Shown: positions 20,190-30,002 of the stretch, piece by piece | Layout of the letters: every line of letters starts with the position of its first letter | Position numbering within the stretch: the stretch's first letter is position 1 | Source: Streptococcus hillyeri | GTDB taxonomy: Bacteria; Bacillota; Bacilli; Lactobacillales; Streptococcaceae | DNA: 64,000 bases | Reading direction: 5' to 3' | Assembly: GCF_003686955.1 (NCBI RefSeq) | Contig: NZ_RCVM01000002.1 | Span: 124,001 to 188,000, forward strand | Position numbers and translations under genes: made by a program | The notes under the pieces: generated by a model | Told to the model about the DNA's origin: nothing | The model's input: the letters and a program-made list of their open reading frames with translations, nothing else | Databases searched by the model: none

Positions 20190-20834
20190 ATGATAACGAT
20201 TAAACCTTTTGAGAACCAATATGAAAAAAGTTGGGTCTATTGTAAAGCCCTTTCTTACTTATATTCAGACTTTTTTGATGATATCAGCCGTACTAAGGAT
20301 AACTTTACGGATTTTTACGAAGACAGCATTGAACTCGTTGCTTTAGAGGGAGATACTGTTGTTGGTCTGCTAGATATTGGGATTTATTCTAGGGAAAATA
20401 GCAGAGCATATGCCTATTATTCCTGTGACAAAGTCGCTTATTTTGCTAATTTAGCTGTCCATCCAGATTATCAGGGGCAGGGCATCGCAAATCAATTATT
20501 TGAACGAGCTGAGATTCTTCTTCGAGAAAAAGGGGTTGAAGCGCTAGCCATTTTTACAAGAGGCGATGAAAAAGCGAACCACCTTTATCAGAAATGGGGA
20601 GCAGAAGTCATCTGTCGTGACTGGCTGGTTGTAGGAACACCAAAATCACAGGATCAATCATTCACTTTTCAGGTGTTACCAGATCAGAAGCGACTAGCAT
20701 TTGTTACTGAAGATGGGGAGTTGCCATACTATCAGCGCGAGGGGCATTATATTGTCGCTAAAGAGACAGATTTGGAGTTGTTTGAGATTGAGGAGGTCTA
20801 TGAAGAACGCACCTACCTCAAGCGATATCATTAG
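20190..20834 (+). CDS. GNAT family N-acetyltransferase
   Basis: A 214-residue acetyl-CoA-dependent transferase. The core motif A is clear: F-A-N-L-A-V-H-P-D-Y-Q-G-Q-G-I-A-N-Q-L (about residues 88-106), with the later Y-Q-K-W-G-A-E of motif B. A C-terminal extension of some 60 residues follows the domain. The substrate is unknown. Translation probably begins on a leaderless mRNA. It lies 11 nt before a GntR regulator and is likely co-transcribed. Confidence 0.85.
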   Translation: MITIKPFENQYEKSWVYCKALSYLYSDFFDDISRTKDNFTDFYEDSIELVALEGDTVVGLLDIGIYSRENSRAYAYYSCDKVAYFANLAVHPDYQGQGIANQLFERAEILLREKGVEALAIFTRGDEKANHLYQKWGAEVICRDWLVVGTPKSQDQSFTFQVLPDQKRLAFVTEDGELPYYQREGHYIVAKETDLELFEIEEVYEERTYLKRYH

Positions 20835-20845
20835 GAGGAAAAGCG

Positions 20846-21544
20846 ATGGCGCCAGCCTATATTAGTATTCACGATGCATTGAAGGAGCAGATTGATAAAG
20901 GCATTTGGAAGATTGGAGACCGTCTGCCTAGCGAGCGTGACTTGGCAGATGATTTTTCCGTTAGCCGAATGACGCTTCGTCAAGCGATTACTTTACTGGT
21001 TGATGAAGGTATCTTAGAACGGAGAGTAGGAAGCGGCACCTATGTGGCCAGCAGATGGGTTCAGGAAAAAATGCGTGGTACCACATCGTTTACCGAGATT
21101 GTGACAGCGCAAGGGAAGACCCCTTCTACGAAAGTTATTTCTTATCAAAAGAAACTGGCGAGCCAGACGGAAATGGACCGTCTGCAGCTGAAGAAAACGG
21201 ACTATGTGATTCGAATGGAGCGGGTACGGTATGCGGATAATGTTCCTGTTGTCTATGAAGTGGCTTCTATTCCTGAGGAACTGATTCGTAATGTTGAACG
21301 ACGAGCCATTACGGAACATTTTTTTAAAACCTTAACGGATAATGGCTATGAAATTGGCAAAAGTCAGCAAGTGATTTCAGCTAAAATTGCCAGTGAGCGC
21401 GTGGCAGATTATCTTTCGATTGCTAAAGGTCATGCTATTTTAGCACTCACACAAGTTTCCTATTTCACAGATAATCGCCCATTTGAATATGTGAGAAGTC
21501 AGTATGTAGGCGATCGATTTGAGTTCTACCTAGAAAACAATTAG
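20846..21544 (+). CDS. GntR/HutC-family transcriptional regulator
   Basis: A 232-residue repressor type. The winged helix at about 7-70 contains R-L-P-S-E-R-D-L-A and S-R-M-T-L-R-Q-A, and the UTRA effector domain spans about 90-230. HutC-type members bind sugar phosphates or amino-sugar phosphates, but the effector here cannot be read from the sequence. AGGAGG precedes the ATG. Its gene pairs with the GNAT gene, a conserved-looking placement beside guaA in streptococci. Confidence 0.88.
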   Translation: MAPAYISIHDALKEQIDKGIWKIGDRLPSERDLADDFSVSRMTLRQAITLLVDEGILERRVGSGTYVASRWVQEKMRGTTSFTEIVTAQGKTPSTKVISYQKKLASQTEMDRLQLKKTDYVIRMERVRYADNVPVVYEVASIPEELIRNVERRAITEHFFKTLTDNGYEIGKSQQVISAKIASERVADYLSIAKGHAILALTQVSYFTDNRPFEYVRSQYVGDRFEFYLENN

Positions 21545-21855
21545 GTGACACCAGTCAAATTATGATTGATTTGTAACGATATATCCGCATATATGGTGGT
21601 ATCTGTGGGAGAAACGACTACTGAAGATAGTATTGCGTTAATGCTCAAGGTTGGAAATAAGGTATTTTAGATTGTGTGATTTTTATAGGTGATGTAGTGG
21701 TTTTTGGGCGCCATGCTATTTGTGAGTACCTTGAGCTTTGCAATCAGGATAGCTGGTTAGCTATTCCAGTGTTTACCTTGTCTAAACTAGAGTGTTCATG
21801 GTGGTACAGCTCAAAAGCTCTGCCATTTCCCCTATTAAAATCCTAGATATTATGG
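21545..21855 (+). other. Gene-free stretch with possible coding remnant
   Basis: No intact gene. A forward frame reads G-D-V-V-V-F-G-R-H-A-I-C-E-Y-L-E-L from about 21689 to the stop near 21845, and another reads V-S-V-G-E-T-T-T-E-D-S from about 21595. The two look like pieces of one decayed coding region. I cannot name a parent family. The segment also carries the promoter of ylxM at its end. Confidence 0.3.
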
Positions 21856-21861
21856 TAAAAT
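21854..21861 (+). promoter_or_regulatory. Extended -10 of ylxM-ffh, leaderless
   Basis: TATGGTAAAAT (-10 hexamer 21856-21861) ends 7 nt before the ylxM ATG at 21869. No ribosome site lies between. Confidence 0.6.
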
Positions 21862-21868
21862 ATAGGAT

Positions 21869-22201
21869 ATGGAAATTGAAAAAACCAATCGAATGAACGC
21901 TCTTTTTGAGTTTTATGCAGCGCTTTTAACAGATAAGCAAATGAATTATATTGAACTCTATTACGCAGATGATTACAGCTTGGCAGAAATCGCTGAAGAG
22001 TTTGGGGTCAGTCGGCAAGCTGTCTATGACAATATTAAGCGTACAGAGAGAATTCTAGAGGATTATGAAATGAAACTGCACATGTATTCTGATTATATTG
22101 TGCGTAGTGAAATCTTTGATGAGATGACTGAGAAATATGCAAACGATGACTATTTGCAAGAAAAAATCGCTATTTTAATGAGTATTGATAATAGAGATTA
22201 A
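21869..22201 (+). CDS. ylxM: YlxM/p13-like signal recognition particle-associated DNA-binding protein
   Basis: A 110-residue protein with a sigma-70 region 4-like helix-turn-helix ([15 protein letters not shown], about residues 40-54). It is always found next to ffh in Firmicutes and reported to modulate SRP assembly. The length matches the family. Its ATG is 7 nt after a -10 hexamer, so the ylxM-ffh transcript probably starts with the start codon. Confidence 0.9.
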   Translation: MEIEKTNRMNALFEFYAALLTDKQMNYIELYYADDYSLAEIAEEFGVSRQAVYDNIKRTERILEDYEMKLHMYSDYIVRSEIFDEMTEKYANDDYLQEKIAILMSIDNRD

Positions 22202-22264
22202 GCTGGTTGTTGAGCTTATGTAGCCAGCAAGAGCGAGAAGAAAAAAGGAGAGAAATAAAAACAG

Positions 22265-23845
22265 ATGGCATTTGAAAGTCTAACACAACGCTTGCAAGGC
22301 GTGTTTAAAAATCTACGTCGTAAAGGAAAGCTAACGGAAAAAGAAGTTCAAGACGTTACAAAAGAAATTCGTCTGGCACTCCTTGAGGCGGACGTTGCAC
22401 TTCCGGTTGTTAAGACGTTTATTAAGCGTGTTCGTGAGCGTGCTGTTGGTCATGAGATTATCGAAACCTTGGATGCGTCTCAACAAATCATCAAGATTGT
22501 TAATGAAGAATTAACAGCCATTTTAGGTTCTGAAACGGCAGAAATTGAAAAATCCCCTAAAATTCCAACCATTATCATGATGGTTGGTCTTCAAGGTGCT
22601 GGTAAGACAACCTTTGCTGGTAAACTGGCAAACAAGCTTATCAAGGAAGAAAATGCTCGTCCGTTGATGATTGCAGCGGATATCTATCGTCCAGCTGCGA
22701 TAGATCAACTTAAAACTCTGGGTGGGCAAATCGGTGTCCCTGTCTTTGATATGGGGACTGATACACCGGCTGTTGAAATTGTGCGCCAAGGTTTAGAAAA
22801 AGCGCGTGAGAATCACAATGATTATGTTCTCATCGATACCGCTGGTCGTCTCCAAATTGATGAAAAACTCATGCAGGAATTGCGCGATGTCAAAGCATTA
22901 GCGCAACCACATGAAATCCTTTTGGTTGTTGATAGCATGATTGGTCAAGAAGCTGCCAATGTTGCGCGTGAGTTTAATGAGCAATTGGAAGTGACAGGGG
23001 TTATCTTAACCAAGATTGACGGTGATACCCGTGGTGGTGCTGCCCTTTCAATCCGTGAAATCACAGGGAAGCCAATCAAGTTTACAGGTACTGGTGAAAA
23101 GATTACCGACATTGAAACCTTCCACCCAGATCGTATGGCTAGCCGTATTTTGGGCATGGGTGATTTGTTGACCCTGATTGAAAAGGCTTCTCAAGAATAC
23201 GACATGCAAAAATCAGCTGAGCTTGCTGAGAAGATGCGTGAAAACACCTTTGATTTCAATGATTTCATTGAGCAACTGGACCAAGTCCAAAACATGGGAC
23301 CGATGGAAGACCTTCTTAAAATGCTACCTGGGATGGCTGGCAATCCTGCCTTGGCAAACCTGAAAGTGGATGAAAGAGAAATCGCTCGCAAACGTGCCAT
23401 TGTATCGTCAATGACACCAGCAGAGCGTGAAAATCCAGATTTACTGACACCGAGTCGCCGTCGCCGTATTGCCAATGGTTCTGGAAATAGCTTTGTGGAA
23501 GTCAATAAGTTCATTAAAGATTTCAACCAAGCTAAGTCCATGATGCAAGGTGTCATGTCAGGTGATATGGATAAGATGATGCGTCAAATGGGCATCAATC
23601 CTAACAATCTTCCTAAGAACTTGCCAAATATGCCAGATATGAGTGGCATGGACATGTCTGCTTTAGAGAGCATGATGGGAGGTTCAGGATTGCCTGATTT
23701 ATCAGCTCTGGGTGGCGCAGGCATGCCGGATATGAGCCAAATGTTTGGTGGTGGCCTCAAAGGAAAAGTTGGGCAATTTGCCATGAAGCAAATGATGAAA
23801 CGCCAAGCCAACAAACTCAAAAAAGCGAAGAAGAAGCGTAAATAA
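22265..23845 (+). CDS. ffh: Signal recognition particle protein Ffh
   Basis: A 526-residue SRP54 GTPase that binds signal sequences and 4.5S RNA and docks with FtsY. G1 is G-L-Q-G-A-G-K-T-T (about 107-115), followed by D-T-A-G-R and T-K-I-D-G-D. The C-terminal M domain is methionine-rich (M-P-D-M-S-G-M-D-M), ends in a very basic K-K-A-K-K-K-R-K tail, and is longer than the minimal family. AAAGGAGAG precedes the ATG. Confidence 0.96.
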   Translation: MAFESLTQRLQGVFKNLRRKGKLTEKEVQDVTKEIRLALLEADVALPVVKTFIKRVRERAVGHEIIETLDASQQIIKIVNEELTAILGSETAEIEKSPKIPTIIMMVGLQGAGKTTFAGKLANKLIKEENARPLMIAADIYRPAAIDQLKTLGGQIGVPVFDMGTDTPAVEIVRQGLEKARENHNDYVLIDTAGRLQIDEKLMQELRDVKALAQPHEILLVVDSMIGQEAANVAREFNEQLEVTGVILTKIDGDTRGGAALSIREITGKPIKFTGTGEKITDIETFHPDRMASRILGMGDLLTLIEKASQEYDMQKSAELAEKMRENTFDFNDFIEQLDQVQNMGPMEDLLKMLPGMAGNPALANLKVDEREIARKRAIVSSMTPAERENPDLLTPSRRRRIANGSGNSFVEVNKFIKDFNQAKSMMQGVMSGDMDKMMRQMGINPNNLPKNLPNMPDMSGMDMSALESMMGGSGLPDLSALGGAGMPDMSQMFGGGLKGKVGQFAMKQMMKRQANKLKKAKKKRK

Positions 23846-23851
23846 CCAAAG

Positions 23852-23967
23852 AGAGGCTGGGAGTATGTGTGATTTTCCCAGCCTTATTTTTTTATAGTAA
23901 TAACAGAATGCAGCAGTGGTTGATTGAAAGTCTGCAATTGGCCACTTCTATATTTTCAAGAGTCCAC
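23852..23967. repeat. ffh terminator merged with partial repeat family B
   Basis: GGCTGGGA pairs with TCCCAGCC (about 23855-23883) followed by a T-rich run; this is the ffh terminator. The sequence then continues as repeat B (CAGCAGTGGTTGATTGAA) and passes into the long composite repeat. Confidence 0.75.
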
Positions 23968-24434
23968 CTAATACTCATCCAAAATCAAAATTAGAATTTT
24001 AGAACCACTAATATCGTTGAGATGGTGACGAGCGTAACGAGAAAAAATGTTTCTTTCGCTATAGTGGTATTCTTATTAGTGAAACTGTCCAGTGGACAGT
24101 TTCAGCCTGAGCTTAGAAATTAAAAAGTGAGGGTAATTGGCTTGATAAGAACGGATTTTTGGGAGAACTACAGAAATTGAAAGTCAATTTCGTAGTAGTT
24201 CCCCCGCAAGGATGATTAGGGTGGACGCTGTCGAGTAGTCGACAAGTACATCCAATCATCTACTGCGATAGAGATAAGCTCAAATCTAGCAATGAAACTC
24301 CGTAGGAGGTTTTGATGTTGACTTCGTCAGCTTCATTTCCCACCTCAAAAGGTCTCCCAGACCTTTTGAGCGCCCCACACCACATTAGGAGAAGTGCTAA
24401 CAAAAATACTAAATAAAAACTAATTGACTTTACA
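23968..24434. repeat. Composite BOX-like repeat, copy 2
   Basis: Same order as copy 1: boxA-like head, AAACTGTCC/GGACAGTTT palindrome (24081-24101), long hairpin 24161-24205, second hairpin 24211-24260 and tail hairpin 24344-24370. An extra segment with GAGATGGTGACGAGCG is present. The last 120 nt match the window start (1-117), not the tails of copies 1 and 3. No gene lies in it. Confidence 0.85.
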
Positions 24435-24438
24435 ACAT

Positions 24439-24467
24439 AAAAAAGAAGTTCGGGATGAACTTCTTTT
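24439..24467 (-). terminator. glnPH-glnQ terminator
   Basis: AAAAGAAGTTC (24441-24451) with GAACTTCTTTT (24457-24467), overlapping the glnQ stop codon on the minus strand; T-run on the minus side. Confidence 0.85.
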
Positions 24468-25206
24468 AAACGTTTAAGACTTTATCTAAAAATTCGATAA
24501 GGCGTGGGTGTTTTGGATGGTCAAAGATTTCTTCTGGTGTCCCGTCTTCGAGGAACTGACCACCGTCGGTAAAGATGACACGGTTGGCAACTTTGCGAGC
24601 AAATCCCATTTCATGAGTTACGATGAGCATGGTCATTCCTTGTTCAGCAAGGTCTTTCATAACGTTTAAAACGTCACCGACCATTTCTGGGTCAAGGGCA
24701 GAAGTTGGTTCATCAAAGAGCATGATATCTGGATTCATAGCGAGGGAACGAGCAATCGCAACACGTTGTTTTTGACCACCAGATAGGCTAGTAGGCATGG
24801 CGTTAGCTTTATCAGCTAAACCGACTTTTTCTAAGAGTTCCATTCCTAGTTTTTCAGCCTCTGTCTTGGTTTGTTTTCCTAATTCGACAGGAGCGAAAAT
24901 GATATTTTCTAGAACAGTCATGTGCGGAAAGAGGTTAAAGTGTTGGAATACCATTCCGATATTTTCACGTGCACGGTCGATATTTGTTTTAGGGTCAGAT
25001 AGTTCGAATCCGTCTACGACAACTTTACCTGATGTAATGGTTTCAAGTAGGTTGAGTGTTCGTAAGAAAGTTGATTTACCAGAACCAGAAGGACCAATGA
25101 TGCAAACCACATCGCCTTCATAGAATTTGGCATCAATGCCTTTTAGAACCTCATTTTTTCCATAATATTTGTGGAGGTCTTGTACATCAATTTTCAATTC
25201 AGCCAT
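24466..25206 (-). CDS. glnQ: Glutamine-type amino acid ABC transporter ATPase
   Basis: A 246-residue polar amino acid ABC ATPase. Walker [10 protein letters not shown] (38-46), signature L-S-G-G-Q-K-Q-R and Walker B M-L-F-D-E-P-T are intact. The start codon overlaps the stop of the upstream fused permease gene by one base, so the two are translationally coupled. It energises import of glutamine, possibly with glutamate or asparagine. Confidence 0.93.
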   Translation of the reverse strand: MAELKIDVQDLHKYYGKNEVLKGIDAKFYEGDVVCIIGPSGSGKSTFLRTLNLLETITSGKVVVDGFELSDPKTNIDRARENIGMVFQHFNLFPHMTVLENIIFAPVELGKQTKTEAEKLGMELLEKVGLADKANAMPTSLSGGQKQRVAIARSLAMNPDIMLFDEPTSALDPEMVGDVLNVMKDLAEQGMTMLIVTHEMGFARKVANRVIFTDGGQFLEDGTPEEIFDHPKHPRLIEFLDKVLNV

Positions 25207-27368
25207 TATTTAGTCCTCTTTTCTAAGTGTTTTGCCAAGCGGGTAAGCAGTGTAATGATTACTAAATACATTACTGCTAGGATAGCATACATGCGGAAAG
25301 ATTGGTAGTTTCTAGCGATGATAATTTTACCTGTTTGGAAGAGTTCAACAAGCCCGATTGCAGAGACAATAGTAGTATCTTTGAGTGAGATAACAAACTG
25401 GTTGATGAAGTTTGGCAACATCAATTTGACAGCTTGAGGTAAAATGACTTTACGCATGGTTGTTTTATATGGAATACCAAGGCTTCGGCTGGCCTCCATT
25501 TGACCTTTATCAACGGCTTCGATACCACCTCGAACGATTTCGGCAATATAAGCTCCGCCATTTAACGAAAGGGCAATCGTAGCAGCAAAGAAGTCATTGA
25601 TAGGGGATTGTTGGCCTGTTAAGCTTTGAATAAGATTAGGAATTCCCCAGAAAATGAAAGCAGCCACAATCATAAGAGGAATACCGCGGACCACATCAAC
25701 GAAAATGCTAGCAATGGTTCTCAGAACTCTACTTGGTGCAACGCTCATCATACCAAATAGGATACCAATAAGGGTAGCGATAGCAAAGGAAATGAGGGTT
25801 AAGCTAAGGGTTGTCCAAAGTCCTGATAAGAGTTGGCTATAGTTGTTTGAGAGAAGACCTGAAATCGTTGTCTCATCGACAGCAGTAGTGCTGTTGTTTG
25901 AACCAAGGTATTTATTGATGATGTTATCGTATTCACCAGATTCTTTTAAGACAGCTAGACCATTGTTAAACATAGCAAGGAGTTCTGGATTTGTACCAGT
26001 TTTTACGGCAAATCCGTATTCCCCAGATTTTTCCCCAGCTAGTGGTGTGTCAAAATCTCGTCCTTGTTGGATGGCATATTTGAGAACTGCTTCATCATCC
26101 ATGAGGGCATCAACTGAACCTGAGTTCAAGCTATCATACATGGTTGATGCTTCATCGAAGGCTTTTAGTTTATAGCCATACTCTTTTTCATGCTTTTCTA
26201 AGAAATTGTAAGAAGCTGTACCGTTTTTGGCGGCGACTGTTTTTCCTGAGAGATCAGCGTATTCTTTAACGACTGTCCCTTTTTTGACAGCGAGTAAAAT
26301 GTTAGAAGTGTAGTAAGGGTCTGAAAAATCAAAGATTTCGCGACGGGCATCTGTGATAGACATACCAGCAATAACAGCGTCAGCTTGTCCAGCTTGAACA
26401 GCATTTAAGGCTGCATCGAAGCCAGGGTTGGTAATTTCAATGGTGAAATCTTGTTGTTTAGCGATTGCTTTGATTAGCTCGATATCAATACCGACGTAGT
26501 TACCACTGTCATCTTGAAATTCAAAGGGTGCAAATGATGAATCAGCAACGATTTTATAAGATGATTTAACAGGTGTTGCTTTAGCAGAACTATCTCCTGT
26601 TGAGGCTAATTTAGAGGTATCAGCCCCAAGCCATTTATTCATAATCGTATCGTAAGTACCGTCTTTTTTCATTGCAGCAAGAGCAGTATTGAAATCTTTA
26701 ACAAGATACTCATACTCAGAGCCTTTTTTAACGGAAAAACCAAAGGAACCGATAGATTCACCTGCGATATTAATGGCATAGTTTTTACCTTGTTTAATGG
26801 CATATTCAACGACTGGTTGGTCATCCATAGCCGCAAAGACAGATCCAGTGTCAAGGCTGTTATTCATTAAATCACTGGTATCAAAGGTTTTGATTGTGAA
26901 GTTATACTTGTCTTTGTTTTTTTCAAGAAAAGCTTGCGCAGCAGTACCATTTTTGACTCCGACAACTTTTCCTGATAATTCTTTATAGGAAGATACTTTT
27001 TGATCAGCGCGTGTGTAAACGACAATTTTAGTATCGTAGTAAGGGTCTGAGAAGGTAAAGACTTTTTTACGGGCATCAGTGATAGTCGTTCCTGCCATCA
27101 AAGCGTCAGCTTGTCCAGCTTGGACAGCATTGACTGCTGCATCAAAACCAGGGTAGGACATGTTTAAATCCCAGCCAGAACGTTTAGCGACTTCAGTGAT
27201 AATATCGACGTCAATGCCTTTGTAAGTTTGGTCAGCATCCCTAAATTCAAAGGGAGCATAGGCAGTGTCTGAAACCACATCAACGGTATCAGCAAGGATG
27301 GTTGCACCTCCAAATAGAAGGAACAATGACAGAAAACTTGCCATCAATAATTGCATTTTTTTCATCAT
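25206..27368 (-). CDS. Fused amino acid ABC transporter: two substrate-binding domains plus permease
   Basis: A 720-residue single chain. It has a signal or anchor sequence (about 1-26), a first SBP_bac_3 domain (about 27-250), a linker, a second SBP domain (about 268-495), then a HisM-type permease with about five membrane segments (505-720). Both SBP domains carry the same P-G-F-D-A-A[10 protein letters not shown] motif, showing internal duplication. This GlnP-like architecture is known from Lactococcus and streptococci, where tandem domains differ in glutamine/asparagine affinity. Confidence 0.93.
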   Translation of the reverse strand: MMKKMQLLMASFLSLFLLFGGATILADTVDVVSDTAYAPFEFRDADQTYKGIDVDIITEVAKRSGWDLNMSYPGFDAAVNAVQAGQADALMAGTTITDARKKVFTFSDPYYDTKIVVYTRADQKVSSYKELSGKVVGVKNGTAAQAFLEKNKDKYNFTIKTFDTSDLMNNSLDTGSVFAAMDDQPVVEYAIKQGKNYAINIAGESIGSFGFSVKKGSEYEYLVKDFNTALAAMKKDGTYDTIMNKWLGADTSKLASTGDSSAKATPVKSSYKIVADSSFAPFEFQDDSGNYVGIDIELIKAIAKQQDFTIEITNPGFDAALNAVQAGQADAVIAGMSITDARREIFDFSDPYYTSNILLAVKKGTVVKEYADLSGKTVAAKNGTASYNFLEKHEKEYGYKLKAFDEASTMYDSLNSGSVDALMDDEAVLKYAIQQGRDFDTPLAGEKSGEYGFAVKTGTNPELLAMFNNGLAVLKESGEYDNIINKYLGSNNSTTAVDETTISGLLSNNYSQLLSGLWTTLSLTLISFAIATLIGILFGMMSVAPSRVLRTIASIFVDVVRGIPLMIVAAFIFWGIPNLIQSLTGQQSPINDFFAATIALSLNGGAYIAEIVRGGIEAVDKGQMEASRSLGIPYKTTMRKVILPQAVKLMLPNFINQFVISLKDTTIVSAIGLVELFQTGKIIIARNYQSFRMYAILAVMYLVIITLLTRLAKHLEKRTK

Positions 27369-27549
27369 ACAGAGAACTCCTTTTTGTAAAATTAAAGACT
27401 ATTATATCAAAAAAGAAAATCAAAAGCAAATCTCACCTCTTTTATATGTTAGATTATGTGACATAAAAAGCAGAAATCTCGTTATATGATAACCTTTTAA
27501 TTTGTTTAATCTAATAAAGCTGTTAATGGTATCCTAGTTATTTTTTGGC

Positions 27550-27555
27550 TATAAT
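27550..27555 (+). promoter_or_regulatory. -10 of the 36-residue peptide gene, leaderless
   Basis: TATAAT at 27550-27555 ends 6 nt before the ATG at 27562, with no Shine-Dalgarno between. Confidence 0.5.
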
Positions 27556-27561
27556 GTCATT

Positions 27562-27672
27562 ATGAAAAAAATATTATTAACATTATTAACAGTGGCTCTA
27601 TTAGTTCTTATGGCTATAAAGATTTTTCCAGAACCTGAAGTTGCTTTGCATCATTTTTTAGGATGGTATTAG
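27562..27672 (+). CDS. 36-residue single-pass membrane peptide
   Basis: The frame reads M-K-K-I, a hydrophobic stretch of about 17 residues rich in Leu/Val, then K-I-F-P-E-P-E-V-A-L and a His-rich end before TAG. A basic start, membrane helix and short outside tail are typical of small streptococcal membrane peptides. A TATAAT lies 6 nt upstream of the ATG. It sits 72 nt before the Tet(M)-like gene. Function unknown. Confidence 0.5.
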   Translation: MKKILLTLLTVALLVLMAIKIFPEPEVALHHFLGWY

Positions 27673-27744
27673 ATATACAACATAGCATTTTTGCATAATG
27701 AGAGATATTTGGTCATGGAGAAATCAAATAATAAAGGAGGAGTT

Positions 27745-29718
27745 ATGCCCGATTTTAAATCTATTATGAATGTTGGTCTAGTTGCTCACGTTGATGCGAG
27801 TAAGACAACCTTAACTGAAAGCCTTTTGTATCATGCAGGTGTGACTCGCCAATTAGGAAAAGTTGATGAAGGTACTGCTTTGACTGATAATTTACAAGTG
27901 GAAAAAGAACGAGGAATCTCTGTCAAAGCTGCATCGGTTAGTTTTATTCATAATGATGTTCGTCTTAATTTGTTGGATACACCTGGACACGTTGATTTTG
28001 TATCTGAAGTTGAACGTGCCTTGTCTGTTCTTGATACAGCAGTTTTAGTTATTTCTGCGGTAGAAGGGATTCAAGCTCAGACAGAAGTGCTTTATGAAGC
28101 ATTAAAAGCTCAAGGAACTAATATCGTTATTTTTATCAATAAAATTGACCGTGTTGGGAGTGACAGTCAAGCCGTAATGAAAAAAATTCGAGAGACCTTT
28201 ACTCCTCATCTTTTGCCCCTTAATCAAATCCTAGCTGAAGAAACGCGTGAAGCAACCTGCCAAGGTCTAACCCCATCATCTACTATTTGGCAAGAAGTTT
28301 CAGCAGATTTTGATGAGGAGTTGCTAGAAGCCTATTTAGATGGCAAGGAATTATCTGAGCATCACGTTTTAGCAACCTTGAAAGAAGCTATTAGGAAAAG
28401 AGAACTTGTTCCCGTTGTTTTTGGAAGTAGCCTTCATGATGTTGGTGTTGATACGCTACTAAATGCCTTGTCTTCAGATTATTTTTTGTCAAAAAATATA
28501 GCAGAACAGTCAGAAAAATTATCAGGAATTGTTTGGCGAATTTCCCATGATAAAACCATGGGACGTTTAGCTCATGTTAGACTTTTTGGTGGCAAAATTA
28601 AGGTGCGTGACAGTGTTTCTATTTCTAAATTTAGAAATGATTCAATAGAAGAAGAGCCTAAGTATGCCCCAAAAGTGACTCAAATTAGAAGATATCAAGG
28701 TGAAAAATTTAACGATTTATCAGAAGCTATTGCAGGTGATGTTGTAGCACTTTGTGGTTTGGCAGACGCAGAAGTCGGTGATATTATTGGACAGAAACCA
28801 ACTCATATTAGTTATCCTTTGGCTATTCCACTTTTAGAAGTTGGGGTTTCGCCTGCTACGCCTGAAGTGATAGAGGCTTTTCGTGAATTATCTGCTGAGG
28901 ATCCACAACTTAATAGTACCTATGATTTAGAAACACGTGAACTAAACATAACGATAACAGGTCGTATCCAACTGGAAATTCTAAGTCAAATGGTTCAAGA
29001 GCGATATGGTTTGGAGGTCACCTTTACCCAACCAACGGTGATTTATAAAGAAACACCAACTGGAATTGGCTATGGTCATGAAGTCTACACCATGCCAAAA
29101 CCTTGTTGGGCTGTTATTGATTTGAAAATTGAGCCTCTACCAATAGGTTCTGGCATTGAATTTGAGTCAATTGTATCAGATGATGACATGCATTATAAAT
29201 ACCAATCCCACATTGCGGCAGAATTACCACGCGCTCTTAAGCAGGGTGTTTATAATTGGGAAGTAACAGATATTAAAGTTACCTTGATTGGTGGAGAACA
29301 TCACCGTATGCACACACATCCATTAGATTTTTTCTTGGCAACTCCTCTAGCTGTAATAGATGGTCTACAGAATGCCGGTATGACTTTGCTTGAGCCTATG
29401 CAGAAATGGCGTATTACTGCTGATGAAAGTCTAATTGGTAAAATTATCGGAGACTTGATCCAGATGCGTGCCACTTATGGGGCGCCACAAATTTCAGAGG
29501 GGATTTGTACTCTAGAAGCGAGAGTCCCTGTGGCTACTAGCCTTGATTATCCGATTCGTTTAGCGTCTTTGTCTTCTGGAAAAGCGGTGCTATCAGTCCG
29601 TTTTGATGGTTATCAACCCTGCCGTCTAGAAGATGGTGCTATCGGTAAACGTCGAGGTGTTGATCCAAGAGATCGTGATAAATGGATTCTAGTCAAACGG
29701 AGTGCGATGAGTGGCTAA
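27745..29718 (+). CDS. Tet(M)/EF-G-like translational GTPase with altered P-loop
   Basis: A 657-residue protein with the domain order of the ribosomal-protection (Tet(M)/Tet(O)) branch of EF-G: G domain, domains II-V, and a basic C-terminal tail. G3 D-T-P-G-H and G4 N-K-I-D are intact. G1 reads A-H-V-D-A-S-K-T-T, with Ser19 where these GTPases have Gly before the Lys. Sequence identity to genuine Tet(M) looks modest, so resistance should not be assumed. AAAGGAGG precedes the ATG at 27745; upstream ATGs in frame lack ribosome sites. Confidence 0.8.
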   Translation: MPDFKSIMNVGLVAHVDASKTTLTESLLYHAGVTRQLGKVDEGTALTDNLQVEKERGISVKAASVSFIHNDVRLNLLDTPGHVDFVSEVERALSVLDTAVLVISAVEGIQAQTEVLYEALKAQGTNIVIFINKIDRVGSDSQAVMKKIRETFTPHLLPLNQILAEETREATCQGLTPSSTIWQEVSADFDEELLEAYLDGKELSEHHVLATLKEAIRKRELVPVVFGSSLHDVGVDTLLNALSSDYFLSKNIAEQSEKLSGIVWRISHDKTMGRLAHVRLFGGKIKVRDSVSISKFRNDSIEEEPKYAPKVTQIRRYQGEKFNDLSEAIAGDVVALCGLADAEVGDIIGQKPTHISYPLAIPLLEVGVSPATPEVIEAFRELSAEDPQLNSTYDLETRELNITITGRIQLEILSQMVQERYGLEVTFTQPTVIYKETPTGIGYGHEVYTMPKPCWAVIDLKIEPLPIGSGIEFESIVSDDDMHYKYQSHIAAELPRALKQGVYNWEVTDIKVTLIGGEHHRMHTHPLDFFLATPLAVIDGLQNAGMTLLEPMQKWRITADESLIGKIIGDLIQMRATYGAPQISEGICTLEARVPVATSLDYPIRLASLSSGKAVLSVRFDGYQPCRLEDGAIGKRRGVDPRDRDKWILVKRSAMSG

Positions 29719-29875
29719 ATAGGTAGTGAAATAATTGATAAAAAGATAATATAGTTATCTGTTGTCAGAGTTTTTGCTACGTAAAATTTAGCTATTTAGG
29801 TATAAAAATGATCATTTGCAGATATCTATTTTAAAAAGATAAATGTTAGATCATACCGATTAATGTATAAAAGAG

Positions 29876-29935
29876 AGTGAGGTAAAAGTCCTGATTTTGG
29901 AAGCATGACTTTTGTCTCACTTATTTTTACATAAA
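29876..29935 (+). terminator. Terminator, related to the end of repeat B
   Basis: GTGAG-AAAAGTC pairs with GACTTTT-CTCAC across a 17-nt loop, followed by TTATTTTT. The wording (AAAGAGAGTG and GACTT..GTCTCAC) echoes the tail of repeat B at 13.3 and 44.7 kb. Confidence 0.65.
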
Positions 29936-29942
29936 AAAACAC

Positions 29943-29973
29943 TTGACTTGTAGTCAACTACAAGTGGTACACT
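29943..29973 (+). promoter_or_regulatory. MerR-type promoter: TTGACT, 19-bp spacer with palindrome, TACACT
   Basis: -35 TTGACT (29943-29948) and -10 TACACT (29968-29973) are 19 bp apart. A perfect 9-2-9 inverted repeat ACTTGTAGT/ACTACAAGT (29946-29965) fills the spacer. This is the classic layout activated by MerR proteins, and a MerR gene lies downstream in the same cluster. Confidence 0.85.
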
Positions 29974-30002
29974 ATCACCATCAACAAAAAAGGAGAAATA
30001 AA

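Noticed and set aside
27745-29718. Calling the Tet(M)-like gene a tetracycline resistance determinant
   Set aside because: Sequence is divergent from Tet(M), the P-loop is changed, and no mobile element surrounds it; only the family is claimed.
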